A stretch of 64,000 nt of DNA, taken from JAYRSJ01 sp041920215. GTDB lineage: Bacteria > Pseudomonadota > Gammaproteobacteria > Burkholderiales > Burkholderiaceae_C. Within the stretch, counting starts at the first letter, position 1. Every line of letters starts with the position of its first letter. The translations under genes were made by a program, and so were the position numbers. The DNA lies in the NCBI GenBank assembly GCA_041920215.1, contig JAYRSJ010000020.1, positions 1-64,000 of the forward strand. Direction: 5' to 3'. Of the stretch, positions 25,830 to 33,529 are shown piece after piece. The notes under the pieces were generated by a model. It was not told the origin of the DNA. It saw nothing but the letters and a program-made list of their open reading frames with translations, and searched no databases.

Positions 25830-27412
25830 TCGCTCTCCTCGTCATCGCCGCCAGTGGTGACCGTCTTCAAGAGGGCCTTGCGGGCGGCCTCGCTGCCCTT
25901 GGTGGGCGCGGCGGAGCTGGTCGCCTTGCCGTTCACATAGGTCAGATCCAGCTGCACGCCCTGTGTGATGACGACGTCGACCGTGCGGCCAGGCTGGATC
26001 TCGATGACGGGAAAGGTCTTCTCCGCCAGCGCGATGTAGTACTGAGACAGCCGATCCAAGGCCTTGCCCACGCCGGTGCCGATGCCCTGCTTCAGGATCC
26101 CAGATCCATCCGTGGGGTTGGTGGTCGTGGCCCCAAGAGCGGTGTTGGTGATCTGCTGGGTGGACTGGGCAATGCCGTTCCCAAGGCCCGATGCGATGCC
26201 GGCCAACAAGGCATTCGTCAGGATCTGGCCCTGCTTGGTCACCAGCGCGCCGCGCAGGCCGTTCATGCCGTCCTCGCCGAACACCGAGCCCTTGACCGGA
26301 ACCTCGATCACAGTGCCGTCGCGCATGACGCAGGACAGCAGGGTGGTGCGGATGTAGGCCCGTTCGGCAGATTGGTCGCCGAAGCCCTCGGCAACGACCA
26401 GGCAGTCCTGCACCAGGCCTCGGAAGTGGTTGGGCAGGACCGCTGCGTCCACCAGGCGCAGCAACACCGGGACCGGGTTGCTCTGGGCCTGGCCGCCCGT
26501 CGGCGCCGCCAGGCCGCCGAGCAGAACGGCGCGGGTGTGGGACACAGGCAGGTAGGTGTCCACCTTGCGCATGGCCACGCCTTGCGCCGAACCTGGCGCA
26601 TTGCCGGCCGCCGGTGCGGCGGCACCGCCGGCTGCAGCAGCCACTCCGGCGCCCTTGGGCGCATCAGGCTTGGGGACATCAGGCGATTGGCTACGCGCCG
26701 ACACACGCACCAGGCCGGCCATGGGGCTGGGAGCCTGCTCTGCAACCATCAAGGGGCCCTGGCCATTCGGAACGCCAGGGGGATAGGCTCCTGGCTGCCC
26801 TGGCGAGGCCTGGGCACCAGGGAGACGCCCCGTCCTGGGCTGAGCCCCGAGGGATTGGGGCTCGTTCGCGGGTACGGGCGATGTCGCGGCCGGCATCGGC
26901 GCTTGGGTGGGATGTGCCGTAGCCGCGCGAGCTGCAGCCGCTGGCGCTGGGCGGCCAGATTCGGCCGCGCCATTGCGCGCAGCCTGCAGGGCCGCGGCGT
27001 TCTGGGCCGCAGCGATCTTGGCGTCGATGTCAGCGTTGGAACGCCCCTCACTGCCGACCAGCAGGTCCAGGCGGCGCTTGAGGTCGTCGTTGGTGCGCTG
27101 CTGGGCTTCTTGTTGCCTCAGCAGCTTGTCGTTGATGGCGCGGACGTCCTCGCGCATGCGCGTCACGTCCTTGGCGGCGCCACCGATCCACGCGTCCTTG
27201 CTGTCCAGAGCCTGGCCCGGAACAGAACCGAGCGACCGCGGCTTGGGGAGGTTGCCGGCGTTATCGATGCCCTTGACGGTCGGCGGACCGCCAAGGAACC
27301 CGCTGGCGAAGAGGACGACGCCAACGGTCGCACAGCCACCCAGGATCATGTTGACCCACTGCTTTTGCTTGGGCTGCAGGTTCGAGTAGACGGGGATCTT
27401 GAACTTGGCCAT
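25826..27412 (-). CDS. traB: TraB, VirB10-like core complex protein
   Basis: This 528-aa protein has one membrane segment near residues 22-41 (MILGGCATVGVVLFASGFLG), a coiled coil at about 80-140, a long Pro/Ala/Gly-rich periplasmic linker (about 145-285) and a C-terminal VirB10/TraB beta-barrel domain: HTRAVLLGGLAAP, CLVVAEGFGDQSAERAYIR, GSVFGEDGMNGLRG and IEIQPGRTVDVVITQGVQL. It spans inner to outer membrane and forms the channel with TraV and TraK. It lies 12 bp after traK. Confidence 0.94.
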   Translation of the reverse strand: MAKFKIPVYSNLQPKQKQWVNMILGGCATVGVVLFASGFLGGPPTVKGIDNAGNLPKPRSLGSVPGQALDSKDAWIGGAAKDVTRMREDVRAINDKLLRQQEAQQRTNDDLKRRLDLLVGSEGRSNADIDAKIAAAQNAAALQAARNGAAESGRPAPAAAARAATAHPTQAPMPAATSPVPANEPQSLGAQPRTGRLPGAQASPGQPGAYPPGVPNGQGPLMVAEQAPSPMAGLVRVSARSQSPDVPKPDAPKGAGVAAAAGGAAAPAAGNAPGSAQGVAMRKVDTYLPVSHTRAVLLGGLAAPTGGQAQSNPVPVLLRLVDAAVLPNHFRGLVQDCLVVAEGFGDQSAERAYIRTTLLSCVMRDGTVIEVPVKGSVFGEDGMNGLRGALVTKQGQILTNALLAGIASGLGNGIAQSTQQITNTALGATTTNPTDGSGILKQGIGTGVGKALDRLSQYYIALAEKTFPVIEIQPGRTVDVVITQGVQLDLTYVNGKATSSAAPTKGSEAARKALLKTVTTGGDDEESE

Positions 27413-27424
27413 CGGGCGCTCCGC

Positions 27425-28303
27425 TCAGTGGATGACTGCGGCCGCAGCGCTGGGGGAGCCCAGGGCGGCAGGGGCCGGCGTGGCACCAGCGCCTGGCGCG
27501 GACTGTGCGAGGCGAACGATCCACACATGCGTCGAGTCGCCTGGCTCCAAGATCAGGTGTCGCACCGACACCGCCTGTACGCCATCCGTGTACAGCTCGC
27601 GCTCGTCGATGACCATGCGGGTGTTGCTCACATTGGTCAGCTCGAAGGACTCGCCCAGCAGGTGATTGGCGAAGTGCTGCGAGCGCAGGACGAAGCGGGC
27701 CTCGCGCCAAAGAGCGATCTCACGATTGACCTGGCGCACCACGATGGCCGCCTTGCCCGTGCCGCCATCGGCCAGCGCCGGGTTGGCCATGGCCAGGGTG
27801 AGCGCCTTCAGCGCGCGGACATGGGCCGGGCCTTTGCCGAAGCGCTCGGCACTCGGGATGGGCGGCGGGGCTGCGCCGTCAATGCGCACAGCGACGGTTT
27901 CGCCGGGTGTATCCAAGGGCTGCAGCAGCAGCGCGAAGGCGCCCAGGGTGCTCTTGAAGTCGAGCTTGACCGGCGCCGTCGGATTGATCGGAAGGCCACC
28001 CGCGCCAAGGGCGCCAGGAGGTGGCATCACGACCTTGACGTAGACCTCACCGTCGTCGGTGTCATGGATCACCGCGACGCGACCGATCGGGTTGGCCTTC
28101 GCATCGAAGATGTCGCCCATCACGTCGTTGACGCGACCACCGACAACTTTGATGCGCGTCTGGTCGCGCAGCGACACCGGGACGATCACCGTGTCGCTCT
28201 CGCGAACCTGGATGTCTTTGAGGGCCCATGCGGGCAATGCCAGCGCACAGCTGGCCAGCAGTGCCAGGCCGCGGAGCGCGGTGCGGTAGTAGAGGGACTT
28301 CAT
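27425..28303 (-). CDS. traK: TraK, secretin-like core complex protein (VirB9 class)
   Basis: This 292-aa protein has a signal peptide ending at ALPAWA. The N-terminal domain begins LKDIQVRESDTVIVPVSLRD, and the C-terminal domain contains FVLRSQHFANHLLGESFELTNVSNTRMVIDE and SVRHLILEPGDSTHVWIV, typical of TraK. It is an outer-membrane-associated periplasmic component that binds TraV and TraB. The start overlaps the traE stop by four bases. Confidence 0.92.
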   Translation of the reverse strand: MKSLYYRTALRGLALLASCALALPAWALKDIQVRESDTVIVPVSLRDQTRIKVVGGRVNDVMGDIFDAKANPIGRVAVIHDTDDGEVYVKVVMPPPGALGAGGLPINPTAPVKLDFKSTLGAFALLLQPLDTPGETVAVRIDGAAPPPIPSAERFGKGPAHVRALKALTLAMANPALADGGTGKAAIVVRQVNREIALWREARFVLRSQHFANHLLGESFELTNVSNTRMVIDERELYTDGVQAVSVRHLILEPGDSTHVWIVRLAQSAPGAGATPAPAALGSPSAAAAVIH

Positions 28304-28911
28304 TTCTTGGACCTTTCAGCGCGGGCGGCGGCCTGTGCAGCCTTTTCCAGCCACGGGTCATCGGTGGGGACTTCTTTCCAGTCCTTGAGCAACATGCGAC
28401 CGCCCTTGGACTCGAACTCCGCCTGGTAGGCCACGGTGTCGGAGCTGGTGCGCACGCCGTTCACCATGGTTTCCAAGCGGCCAAGCATCAGCACGCGCTG
28501 GCGATCAGGATCTGGGGCGACCTGCTGCGGCCAGAACACGGTGGCGGCGTTGGAGTCCTTCAGGCGCTTGGCCTGCGTGGTCATGCGCTGCTCCAGCTCG
28601 CCATGCATTGCGGGGTGGGTCCACCGCAGCACCTGGGCCTGCTGCCACTCGATGCTGTGAGGGGTGGCGTCCAGCATCATGTGGGCGATGTGAATGCCCA
28701 TCTCCTCCAGCCAGGCGCCGTCGACCCGGCCACCGGTGACCGAGATCTCACGATCGCGCACGGGCGGTTCCAGCACCACGGTGTGTTCCTTGGCGAGGTT
28801 CTTCATCGCCAAGAGCAGGAGCAGGAGCGTCAGGCCGATCAGAAGCCAACGCTGCTGGGCATTGATGCGCTTGATCTCCTGCACATCGGCAAGATGGTTG
28901 TTCGGGTTCAC
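28300..28911 (-). CDS. traE: TraE, VirB5/VirB8-like pilus assembly protein
   Basis: This 203-aa protein has one membrane segment (WLLIGLTLLLLLLAMKNL, residues about 22-39) followed by a periplasmic domain with TVVLEPPVRDREISVTGGRVD and WLEEMGIHIAHMMLDATPHS, matching TraE of F-like systems. It is an inner-membrane scaffold component. It lies 47 bp after traL. Confidence 0.92.
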   Translation of the reverse strand: MNPNNHLADVQEIKRINAQQRWLLIGLTLLLLLLAMKNLAKEHTVVLEPPVRDREISVTGGRVDGAWLEEMGIHIAHMMLDATPHSIEWQQAQVLRWTHPAMHGELEQRMTTQAKRLKDSNAATVFWPQQVAPDPDRQRVLMLGRLETMVNGVRTSSDTVAYQAEFESKGGRMLLKDWKEVPTDDPWLEKAAQAAARAERSKK

Positions 28912-28958
28912 GGTGGGTCCTTCCTGGGTCCTGATTCAGGTGTCGGCGCCGGACTGGC

Positions 28959-29261
28959 TCAGCCGATCGTTCGATGGCAGTGGCTGTCCGGTGTGGCCTT
29001 CAGTCGGTTGATCGGGCCGAACTTGGGCAGGTACCAATAGCGCCAGTGAGCGCCAGCCCCCTTGGGCTTGCCGTCGCGCCACTTGTGCCAGAGGTAGCCG
29101 ACTGCGAACGGGATGCCGATCACGATGAAGATGTGCGCGCCCATGTTCATCAGCAGGAAGCCCATGGGCATGCAGACCATTGCCACGTCCATATCCACCA
29201 TCAAGAACTTCCAGGGGTCCTTGAGGCGGCTACAGATCAGGGTGTCGTGGTCGTCTTCCAT
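28959..29261 (-). CDS. traL: TraL, pilus assembly inner-membrane protein
   Basis: This 100-aa protein has two hydrophobic segments (MVCMPMGFLLMNMGAHIFIV and IGIPFAVGYLWHKW) and the typical TraL ends: DPWKFLMVDMDVAMV near the start and HWRYWYLPKFGPINRLKATP near the C-terminus. It has the size and the place (between traA and traE) expected of TraL. Confidence 0.93.
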   Translation of the reverse strand: MEDDHDTLICSRLKDPWKFLMVDMDVAMVCMPMGFLLMNMGAHIFIVIGIPFAVGYLWHKWRDGKPKGAGAHWRYWYLPKFGPINRLKATPDSHCHRTIG

Positions 29262-29285
29262 GGGCTTCCTCCAAGGCCTACAGAC

Positions 29286-29645
29286 TTAGACCACGGCGCC
29301 GACCAGCGTGGTCGCGGCGCCCAGGGCTGCACCCAAAAAGATGGCGTAGCCGATGAACTTGAAGACGGCGCTGCTGCTGTTGGCGGCGAAGTAGCCAACA
29401 GCAGCAATCACGAAGCCCATCAGGGTCAGGATCTGCTTGCCGTAGCCGTTGGCCAGTTCGTCCAGCGACGTGTAGGCCGCCTGCAGGGCAGTACCGGTGT
29501 TGGTGGCGGCCGTCACATCGAACATGGCCAGCAGGCTGACGGCCAGGGCCAGCAGCAGCAGGGCGGTCTTGCGGGTCGCCACCAGGCGGCGCAGGCTGCT
29601 GCGCAGCGAGAAGGGTTGGGCGTTGCTGAGGGTCAGGGTGCTCAC
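29286..29645 (-). CDS. traA: TraA-like F-type pilin precursor
   Basis: A GTG start at 29645 overlaps the preceding stop as GTGA and gives a 119-aa prepilin. A long basic leader (LRSSLRRLVATRKTALLLLALAVS) ends near DVTAA, so the mature pilin probably starts at about ATNTGTALQAA (inference). The mature part has two hydrophobic helices (ILTLMGFVIAAVGYFA and GYAIFLGAALGAATTLVGAVV), as in F pilins. It stands directly upstream of traL, as in F. Confidence 0.87.
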   Translation of the reverse strand: MSTLTLSNAQPFSLRSSLRRLVATRKTALLLLALAVSLLAMFDVTAATNTGTALQAAYTSLDELANGYGKQILTLMGFVIAAVGYFAANSSSAVFKFIGYAIFLGAALGAATTLVGAVV

Positions 29646-30262
29646 GGTTGAATCTCCAAGGATTGAGGAAGCTGCGAAGTCAGGCTGCCAAGGTGCGCTT
29701 GCAGCGCCTGGCGCGCCCGGAACACCCACGGCTGCAGCAGGTCGCTGCGCCGCTGAATGAGAAGCTCGATGGCTCCTTCAGCGAGGTAGCTGATGCTGAG
29801 TCGCGGGCTGTGGGTGGTGTCCTGGGTATCCCGCAGCACCTGAAAGCAGCTGTCGCTGATCGGCAGGCTTCTGCCGCCAACGCGCTGCTCGGTGGAGTGG
29901 GAGCCTTCCTGTTCCCTGGTATCGGCGCTGGCGCCGGCACGCGCGGAAGGCAGCGGCTGCTGCTCCCGCGTGTGATTCAGAAGTGCCTGGAGCGACTCCG
30001 CGAGCCAGGCACGCCTGATGGTGGTGTCGGGATGCGTGGCCAGCAGGCTGATCGCACCCTCAACGATGTAGGTCATATCGAGCCGCGGGCTCGGGAAGAT
30101 GCTGTTCTGCACCAGCTTGAGGCGCTGGAACGTCGCCATCCCGATCACCAGGGTGCGTTGGCGGCGCGCCGCATCGCCCATGGCGATGGCCAGCTCATCG
30201 CTGCGCTGAGGGAAATGACGGCTGACGGCCGATGGGCCTTGGATTCGGCGTGGATCGGCCAT
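29642..30262 (-). CDS. Hypothetical protein with an internal duplication, 206 aa
   Basis: No known family is recognised. Two copies of a roughly 40-residue unit are visible, one at about 58-97 (SPRLDMTYIVEGAISLLATH...) and one at about 150-190 (SPRLSISYLAEGAIELLIQR...), each followed by a helix ending QALLNH or QALQAH. It is soluble with no signal peptide. It sits between an OmpA-like lipoprotein gene (TAATG-type one-base overlap) and the pilin gene (four-base overlap), so it is translated with them. A role in pilin regulation or assembly is only a guess from position. Confidence 0.65.
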   Translation of the reverse strand: MADPRRIQGPSAVSRHFPQRSDELAIAMGDAARRQRTLVIGMATFQRLKLVQNSIFPSPRLDMTYIVEGAISLLATHPDTTIRRAWLAESLQALLNHTREQQPLPSARAGASADTREQEGSHSTEQRVGGRSLPISDSCFQVLRDTQDTTHSPRLSISYLAEGAIELLIQRRSDLLQPWVFRARQALQAHLGSLTSQLPQSLEIQP

Positions 30263-31053
30263 TACTGGGCCTCCTTGGTCGTTGGGGTTGTGGCTGCAAC
30301 AGGACGTGCATCCGCGACGCGAACAGCCTTGGGCACCCGCGCCAAGGCCTTCCTCAGGCCGGCTGGCTGCTCCAGGAGGACTTCAACCTCAGCGCGGCGG
30401 TTCGATTCGCGGCCCTCGTCGGACTCATTCGGGGCCACATAGCAGCACAGGGCTTGGCCGAGCGCGGATCCCTTGAAGGGGGCATCGGGCAGCAGCTCGC
30501 GAAGGCGCACCAGGACCGCCAGCGCGCGCGCCTCCGCGATACGGGCGTTCGGGGTCGCCGGGCCCAGGTTGTCCGTGAAACCCGTGATGCGCACCGTGGT
30601 TGCCGTGGACAGGTGAGGTGCCAGCTGGCGGAGCAGGTCGCTTGCGGCCGGCGTGAGCTTGGTGCTTCCCAGAGGAAAGGTGACGGAGAAGCGTTCGGTA
30701 TGCGGCTTCTCAGCTGCCGGCTCCGCTGGCGCGCTTCGGGCTGGGGCCGCCGCGGTCACCACCGCTGGCACCACCGCTGGCGTAGCGGCGCTGGAGATGC
30801 GCGCGCTGATCGGCTTCTGCACCGGAACGGAAGCGGAGACCGTCGCTCTGCCGATGGTCTTGGGTGTAGGGCGCTCGCACTCGCTGGTGCAAGCCACGAA
30901 GCGCTGCCCCGTGCCGGTGTGCTGAGGTTGAATCTGGACGGGGACCAGCACCGGCTGCGCGGGCGGCGGCGCTTCTCGAACTGCGCAGGCCGCAACAGCC
31001 AGCGCGGCGGTCAGCGCGCCGGCCGAACCAATGGTGCGTAGGGGCTTCATCAT
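30262..31053 (-). CDS. OmpA-family lipoprotein
   Basis: This 263-aa protein has a signal with lipobox (LAVAACAV), an Ala/Pro-rich linker and a C-terminal OmpA-like peptidoglycan-binding domain (TFPLGSTKLTPAASDLLRQL, VRITGFTDNLGPATPNARIAEARA, NESDEGRESNRRAEVEVLL). It should anchor an outer-membrane structure to the cell wall. Similar lipoproteins accompany type IV secretion systems. It overlaps its upstream neighbour by four bases. Confidence 0.85.
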   Translation of the reverse strand: MMKPLRTIGSAGALTAALAVAACAVREAPPPAQPVLVPVQIQPQHTGTGQRFVACTSECERPTPKTIGRATVSASVPVQKPISARISSAATPAVVPAVVTAAAPARSAPAEPAAEKPHTERFSVTFPLGSTKLTPAASDLLRQLAPHLSTATTVRITGFTDNLGPATPNARIAEARALAVLVRLRELLPDAPFKGSALGQALCCYVAPNESDEGRESNRRAEVEVLLEQPAGLRKALARVPKAVRVADARPVAATTPTTKEAQ

Positions 31054-31685
31054 GGTTGAACCTTCTCAGTGGCTGGGAGGGCCAGGGAGGCGAACTGGTC
31101 TGAGGTGCGCACCAGGCCAGATTGCGGACCGGCGGCCTGTGGGGCCTGCGCGGCCAGCCGAGTGGCCGCTGGAGCTGGTGCTCGCCGATTGCGGTAGACC
31201 TTCCAGGCGAAGCCAGTACGTGCTTGCTGGCAGGCCGCACCGCGCAATGCGGTGCATGCGGCGTTCCAAGCACCGACCGCCTCCCAGGCATTGCCATGGC
31301 GCCGCAGCAGGTCCTGAACCAGCCAGGCGCCGACCTCGATGTTTGTGCAGGGGTCGTCCAGGTCGCGCCGCGATATCCCGTGCTGGGCCAGCTTGGGCAA
31401 CCAACGGCTGTTGATCTGCATCAGCCCGATGTCGACGCTGCCGGTGGTCGCCTCGTGGCTGCTGTTGAGCGCCCTGGGGTTCAGTGAGCTTTCGGTCCTG
31501 GCTAGCGCGCGCAACAGCTCCGGATCGACCCCATAGGTCCGGCCATGCAGGTCGAAACAAGCATCGAACGCTGGACGTGGCGAGGCGCCTGCCACCCCGA
31601 GCAGCGTGAAGCAGATCACGCTCATGGCCAACTTGGCGGCCCCGGCGGCGTTTTGCTGTTGCAGCTTGAAGGAGTTTGCGAACAC
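31050..31685 (-). CDS. Lytic transglycosylase (VirB1/TrbN type), first gene of the tra operon
   Basis: The SLT domain is seen with catalytic Glu in LLRALARTESSLNP, then SVDIGLMQINSRWLPKLAQHG and AWEAVGAWNAACTAL. It cuts peptidoglycan to let the transfer channel through. The frame opens with a GTG at 31685; an ATG at 31625, directly before the hydrophobic export signal (MSVICFTLLGVAGASPRP), is an equally likely start, and neither has a strong ribosome site. A terminator-like hairpin lies only 33 bp upstream of the GTG. Confidence 0.88.
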   Translation of the reverse strand: MFANSFKLQQQNAAGAAKLAMSVICFTLLGVAGASPRPAFDACFDLHGRTYGVDPELLRALARTESSLNPRALNSSHEATTGSVDIGLMQINSRWLPKLAQHGISRRDLDDPCTNIEVGAWLVQDLLRRHGNAWEAVGAWNAACTALRGAACQQARTGFAWKVYRNRRAPAPAATRLAAQAPQAAGPQSGLVRTSDQFASLALPATEKVQP

Positions 31686-31717
31686 AGTCCGTTACCTGAT
31701 TCCGGCTTCCAAAAAGG

Positions 31718-31738
31718 GCCCCGGGATAACCCCGGGGC
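31718..31738 (-). terminator. Leftward terminator-like hairpin before the tra operon
   Basis: A perfect 8-bp stem GCCCCGGG/CCCGGGGC with a 5-base loop is followed, reading leftward, by CC and five T residues. This is a good rho-independent terminator for transcripts coming from the right. It would stop them just before the lytic transglycosylase gene. Confidence 0.7.
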
Positions 31739-31815
31739 GAAGTCGCTTGGCAGGCCAACGGAGCGTTTGCTGGCCTGTGAATCAGTCTGTTCGGCGCACC
31801 TCGGAAAAAAAACCC

Positions 31816-31845
31816 AAAACCGTGAAGCTCGTAGATCACGGTTTT
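31816..31845 (-). terminator. Second leftward terminator-like hairpin
   Basis: A perfect 10-bp stem AAAACCGTGA/TCACGGTTTT with a 10-base loop is followed leftward by GGG and eight T residues. It is a strong intrinsic-terminator candidate upstream of the tra operon. A related sequence (about 22 of 29 bases by eye) without the second arm lies at about 32244-32272. Confidence 0.7.
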
Positions 31846-32408
31846 CTGTAGACGGCACGATTTGGAATTGGCAAACTGGAATGTTTGCCAGCAACCAGGC
31901 GCCAGGCATGACGCGCTGACGACCAGTCAAATCAAAGACTTAGCGTCGCCTGTCGGCGCAGCGTGTGCCGCATGCCGAGCAATACCGCCGCCGAACATGA
32001 GTGTTTGCGGGTATGTCCTGATGTGGCAAAAGGCCCAAAACCAACTGCAGCACAAGGGTAAAGGCCCGACCCAAAGGGCCGGGGCCCTCCTGCGCTAAGT
32101 CGCTTGTCGGGCCCCGAAAGGCCTTAATGGGCAATGGCGCAGCAGCCATAAAGGTAAGGGGCGACAAGGGTTTATCAGTGCACCGCAATCAAGTTTGCGG
32201 CGCACTGCATAGGGCTAGCACATCCTCCCGCACTTGGCAAAAAGAACTGTGAAGTTCGTGCTGCAGGGTTTTCAGGTGACCCGGGAAAGGGCGCTACCTA
32301 GCCTGCGCGGGCGTGTTCCTCCGCCGCCTCAGCCATGCATCGGGCTTCTGGTCTCCGTCCTGCTGGCGCAGCGCGAGGGTGTTCCACCCCCTGCCCCTGC
32401 CGCTGCTC

Positions 32409-32888
32409 ATGATCCCTGCCCCAGGCGCCGCCACGCCCCCGTCAGCCGACCCTGCAGAGCCACCTGACCTGGTGCAGCTGCTCGCCGAGCGCGGGCTGGG
32501 GCATTGGCATGCCCCGCTGGTCGAGCTGTGCCAGCGCCACCAGGGATGGCTTGCCGATTACGAGCAGGACGCCGAGATGGAACCCGACTACCGACCGCTC
32601 GGCGAGGTCCTGATGGCGGTGGGCGCCCTGCCCTGCTCACCAGCTGGTGACGATCAGGGCCTGGCCAGGGCCATCGGTCGCGCTGACTTCATGGCGCGCG
32701 CCGCGCTCGATCGCTACCTGGGCGAGATCCATTGGGATCCGCTGCACGAGCCCTACCGCACGTTCGCCGGCCGCTGGCCCAGCCCGCACCCTTATTGGTC
32801 ATCAACCCCGGATCAGGTCGAGCTGCGCCTGATGCAGTGGGCTCAGGGGTTCGCGCCCTCAAGCAGCCCTGGTGCTCAGACTTTCTGA
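32409..32888 (+). CDS. Hypothetical protein, 159 aa
   Basis: I do not recognise this protein. It is acidic and soluble with many Trp and Pro residues (LGHWHAPLVELCQRHQGW, YLGEIHWDPLHEPYRTF). The start at 32409 is chosen because protein-like sequence begins there; an earlier in-frame ATG at 32313 cannot be excluded. It is the first gene of the plus-strand relaxase unit. Confidence 0.55.
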   Translation: MIPAPGAATPPSADPAEPPDLVQLLAERGLGHWHAPLVELCQRHQGWLADYEQDAEMEPDYRPLGEVLMAVGALPCSPAGDDQGLARAIGRADFMARAALDRYLGEIHWDPLHEPYRTFAGRWPSPHPYWSSTPDQVELRLMQWAQGFAPSSSPGAQTF

Positions 32889-32926
32889 CACCGGCTTCTC
32901 CCAACGACACAAACAGGAATCAGGAC

Positions 32927-33451
32927 ATGTTGATCAAAAAGCCAGCGGACATCGATCTTCAGAGTGAGCCCCCTTCAGGCGCAGATCTGCATGTTGCGGC
33001 CAAGGCGCTGCGGCACCGTGGCATCTTGGCCGCGATTGCAGGTGCCGCCGGCTTCGCGCTCTTCCTTGGGGTCTTGGGATGGGCCGTCGGATCGATGCTT
33101 GACCCATTGCAACCAAACCATCCCATTTATGCCGCGGCAGCCCTCGGGTGCTTTGGCTTCCTGGTTTTCTTAGGGTTTTCTCTCAACGATCTTGGTCCGC
33201 CGATCACCAGCGGCCCGGTGCCGAGCAGCATGGTGGACGAGGCGCTTCGCCTTTGCTCTCAAGCCAGTGTTTGCGACGACTACCGCCGCAGGGTCATCGC
33301 AACGGGCCGCGAGTTGACCGAGTTCGAGCTCGAGGCAATGCGAGTTTGGAGCAGGCGCGAGCCCCTGCTGAGGGCTGAAGCGAAGCTGGCCGCGGGCAAG
33401 CGCCAGCTCGCGAGTGACAAGCCGCTGGCGCAAGCCGACAGCGCCTCATAA
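32927..33451 (+). CDS. Membrane protein, 174 aa
   Basis: The start has CAGGAATCAGG just upstream. Two membrane segments (GILAAIAGAAGFALFLGVLGW and AAALGCFGFLVFLGFSL) precede a cytosolic, charged helical C-terminal part (RELTEFELEAMRVWSRREPLL). Family unknown. It lies 78 bp before the relaxase gene and may be cotranscribed with it. Confidence 0.6.
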   Translation: MLIKKPADIDLQSEPPSGADLHVAAKALRHRGILAAIAGAAGFALFLGVLGWAVGSMLDPLQPNHPIYAAAALGCFGFLVFLGFSLNDLGPPITSGPVPSSMVDEALRLCSQASVCDDYRRRVIATGRELTEFELEAMRVWSRREPLLRAEAKLAAGKRQLASDKPLAQADSAS

Positions 33452-33529
33452 CGGTTCGGCATCTCGCGGCCCGAAGGGCGGCGACGTGAACCACTGTCCC
33501 TGTGGCAATCATCCCTAGAGAAGCCCACC

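Larger units (their letters stand above)
31686..32408. other. Non-coding region between divergent transfer units; candidate oriT/promoter region
   Basis: No convincing gene is present. Besides the two hairpins, the 10-mer AAGTCGCTTG occurs at 31740 and 32097, each followed within 3 bases by GGCC. GGCCC/GGGCC arms surround 32063-32080. The hairpin sequence at 31816 has a diverged partner at about 32244. Relaxase and coupling genes lie to the right and the secretion operon to the left, so this is a logical place for oriT and the tra promoters (inference; no nick-site consensus recognised). Confidence 0.45.

Noticed and set aside
25604..28429. 941-codon open frame on the plus strand
   Set aside because: It runs antisense across several recognised genes (the 133-aa membrane gene, traB, traK and part of traE), is low-complexity and matches no family.
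31740..32113. Possible CRISPR-like direct repeats
   Set aside because: Only two short copies are present with unequal context and no regular spacers.
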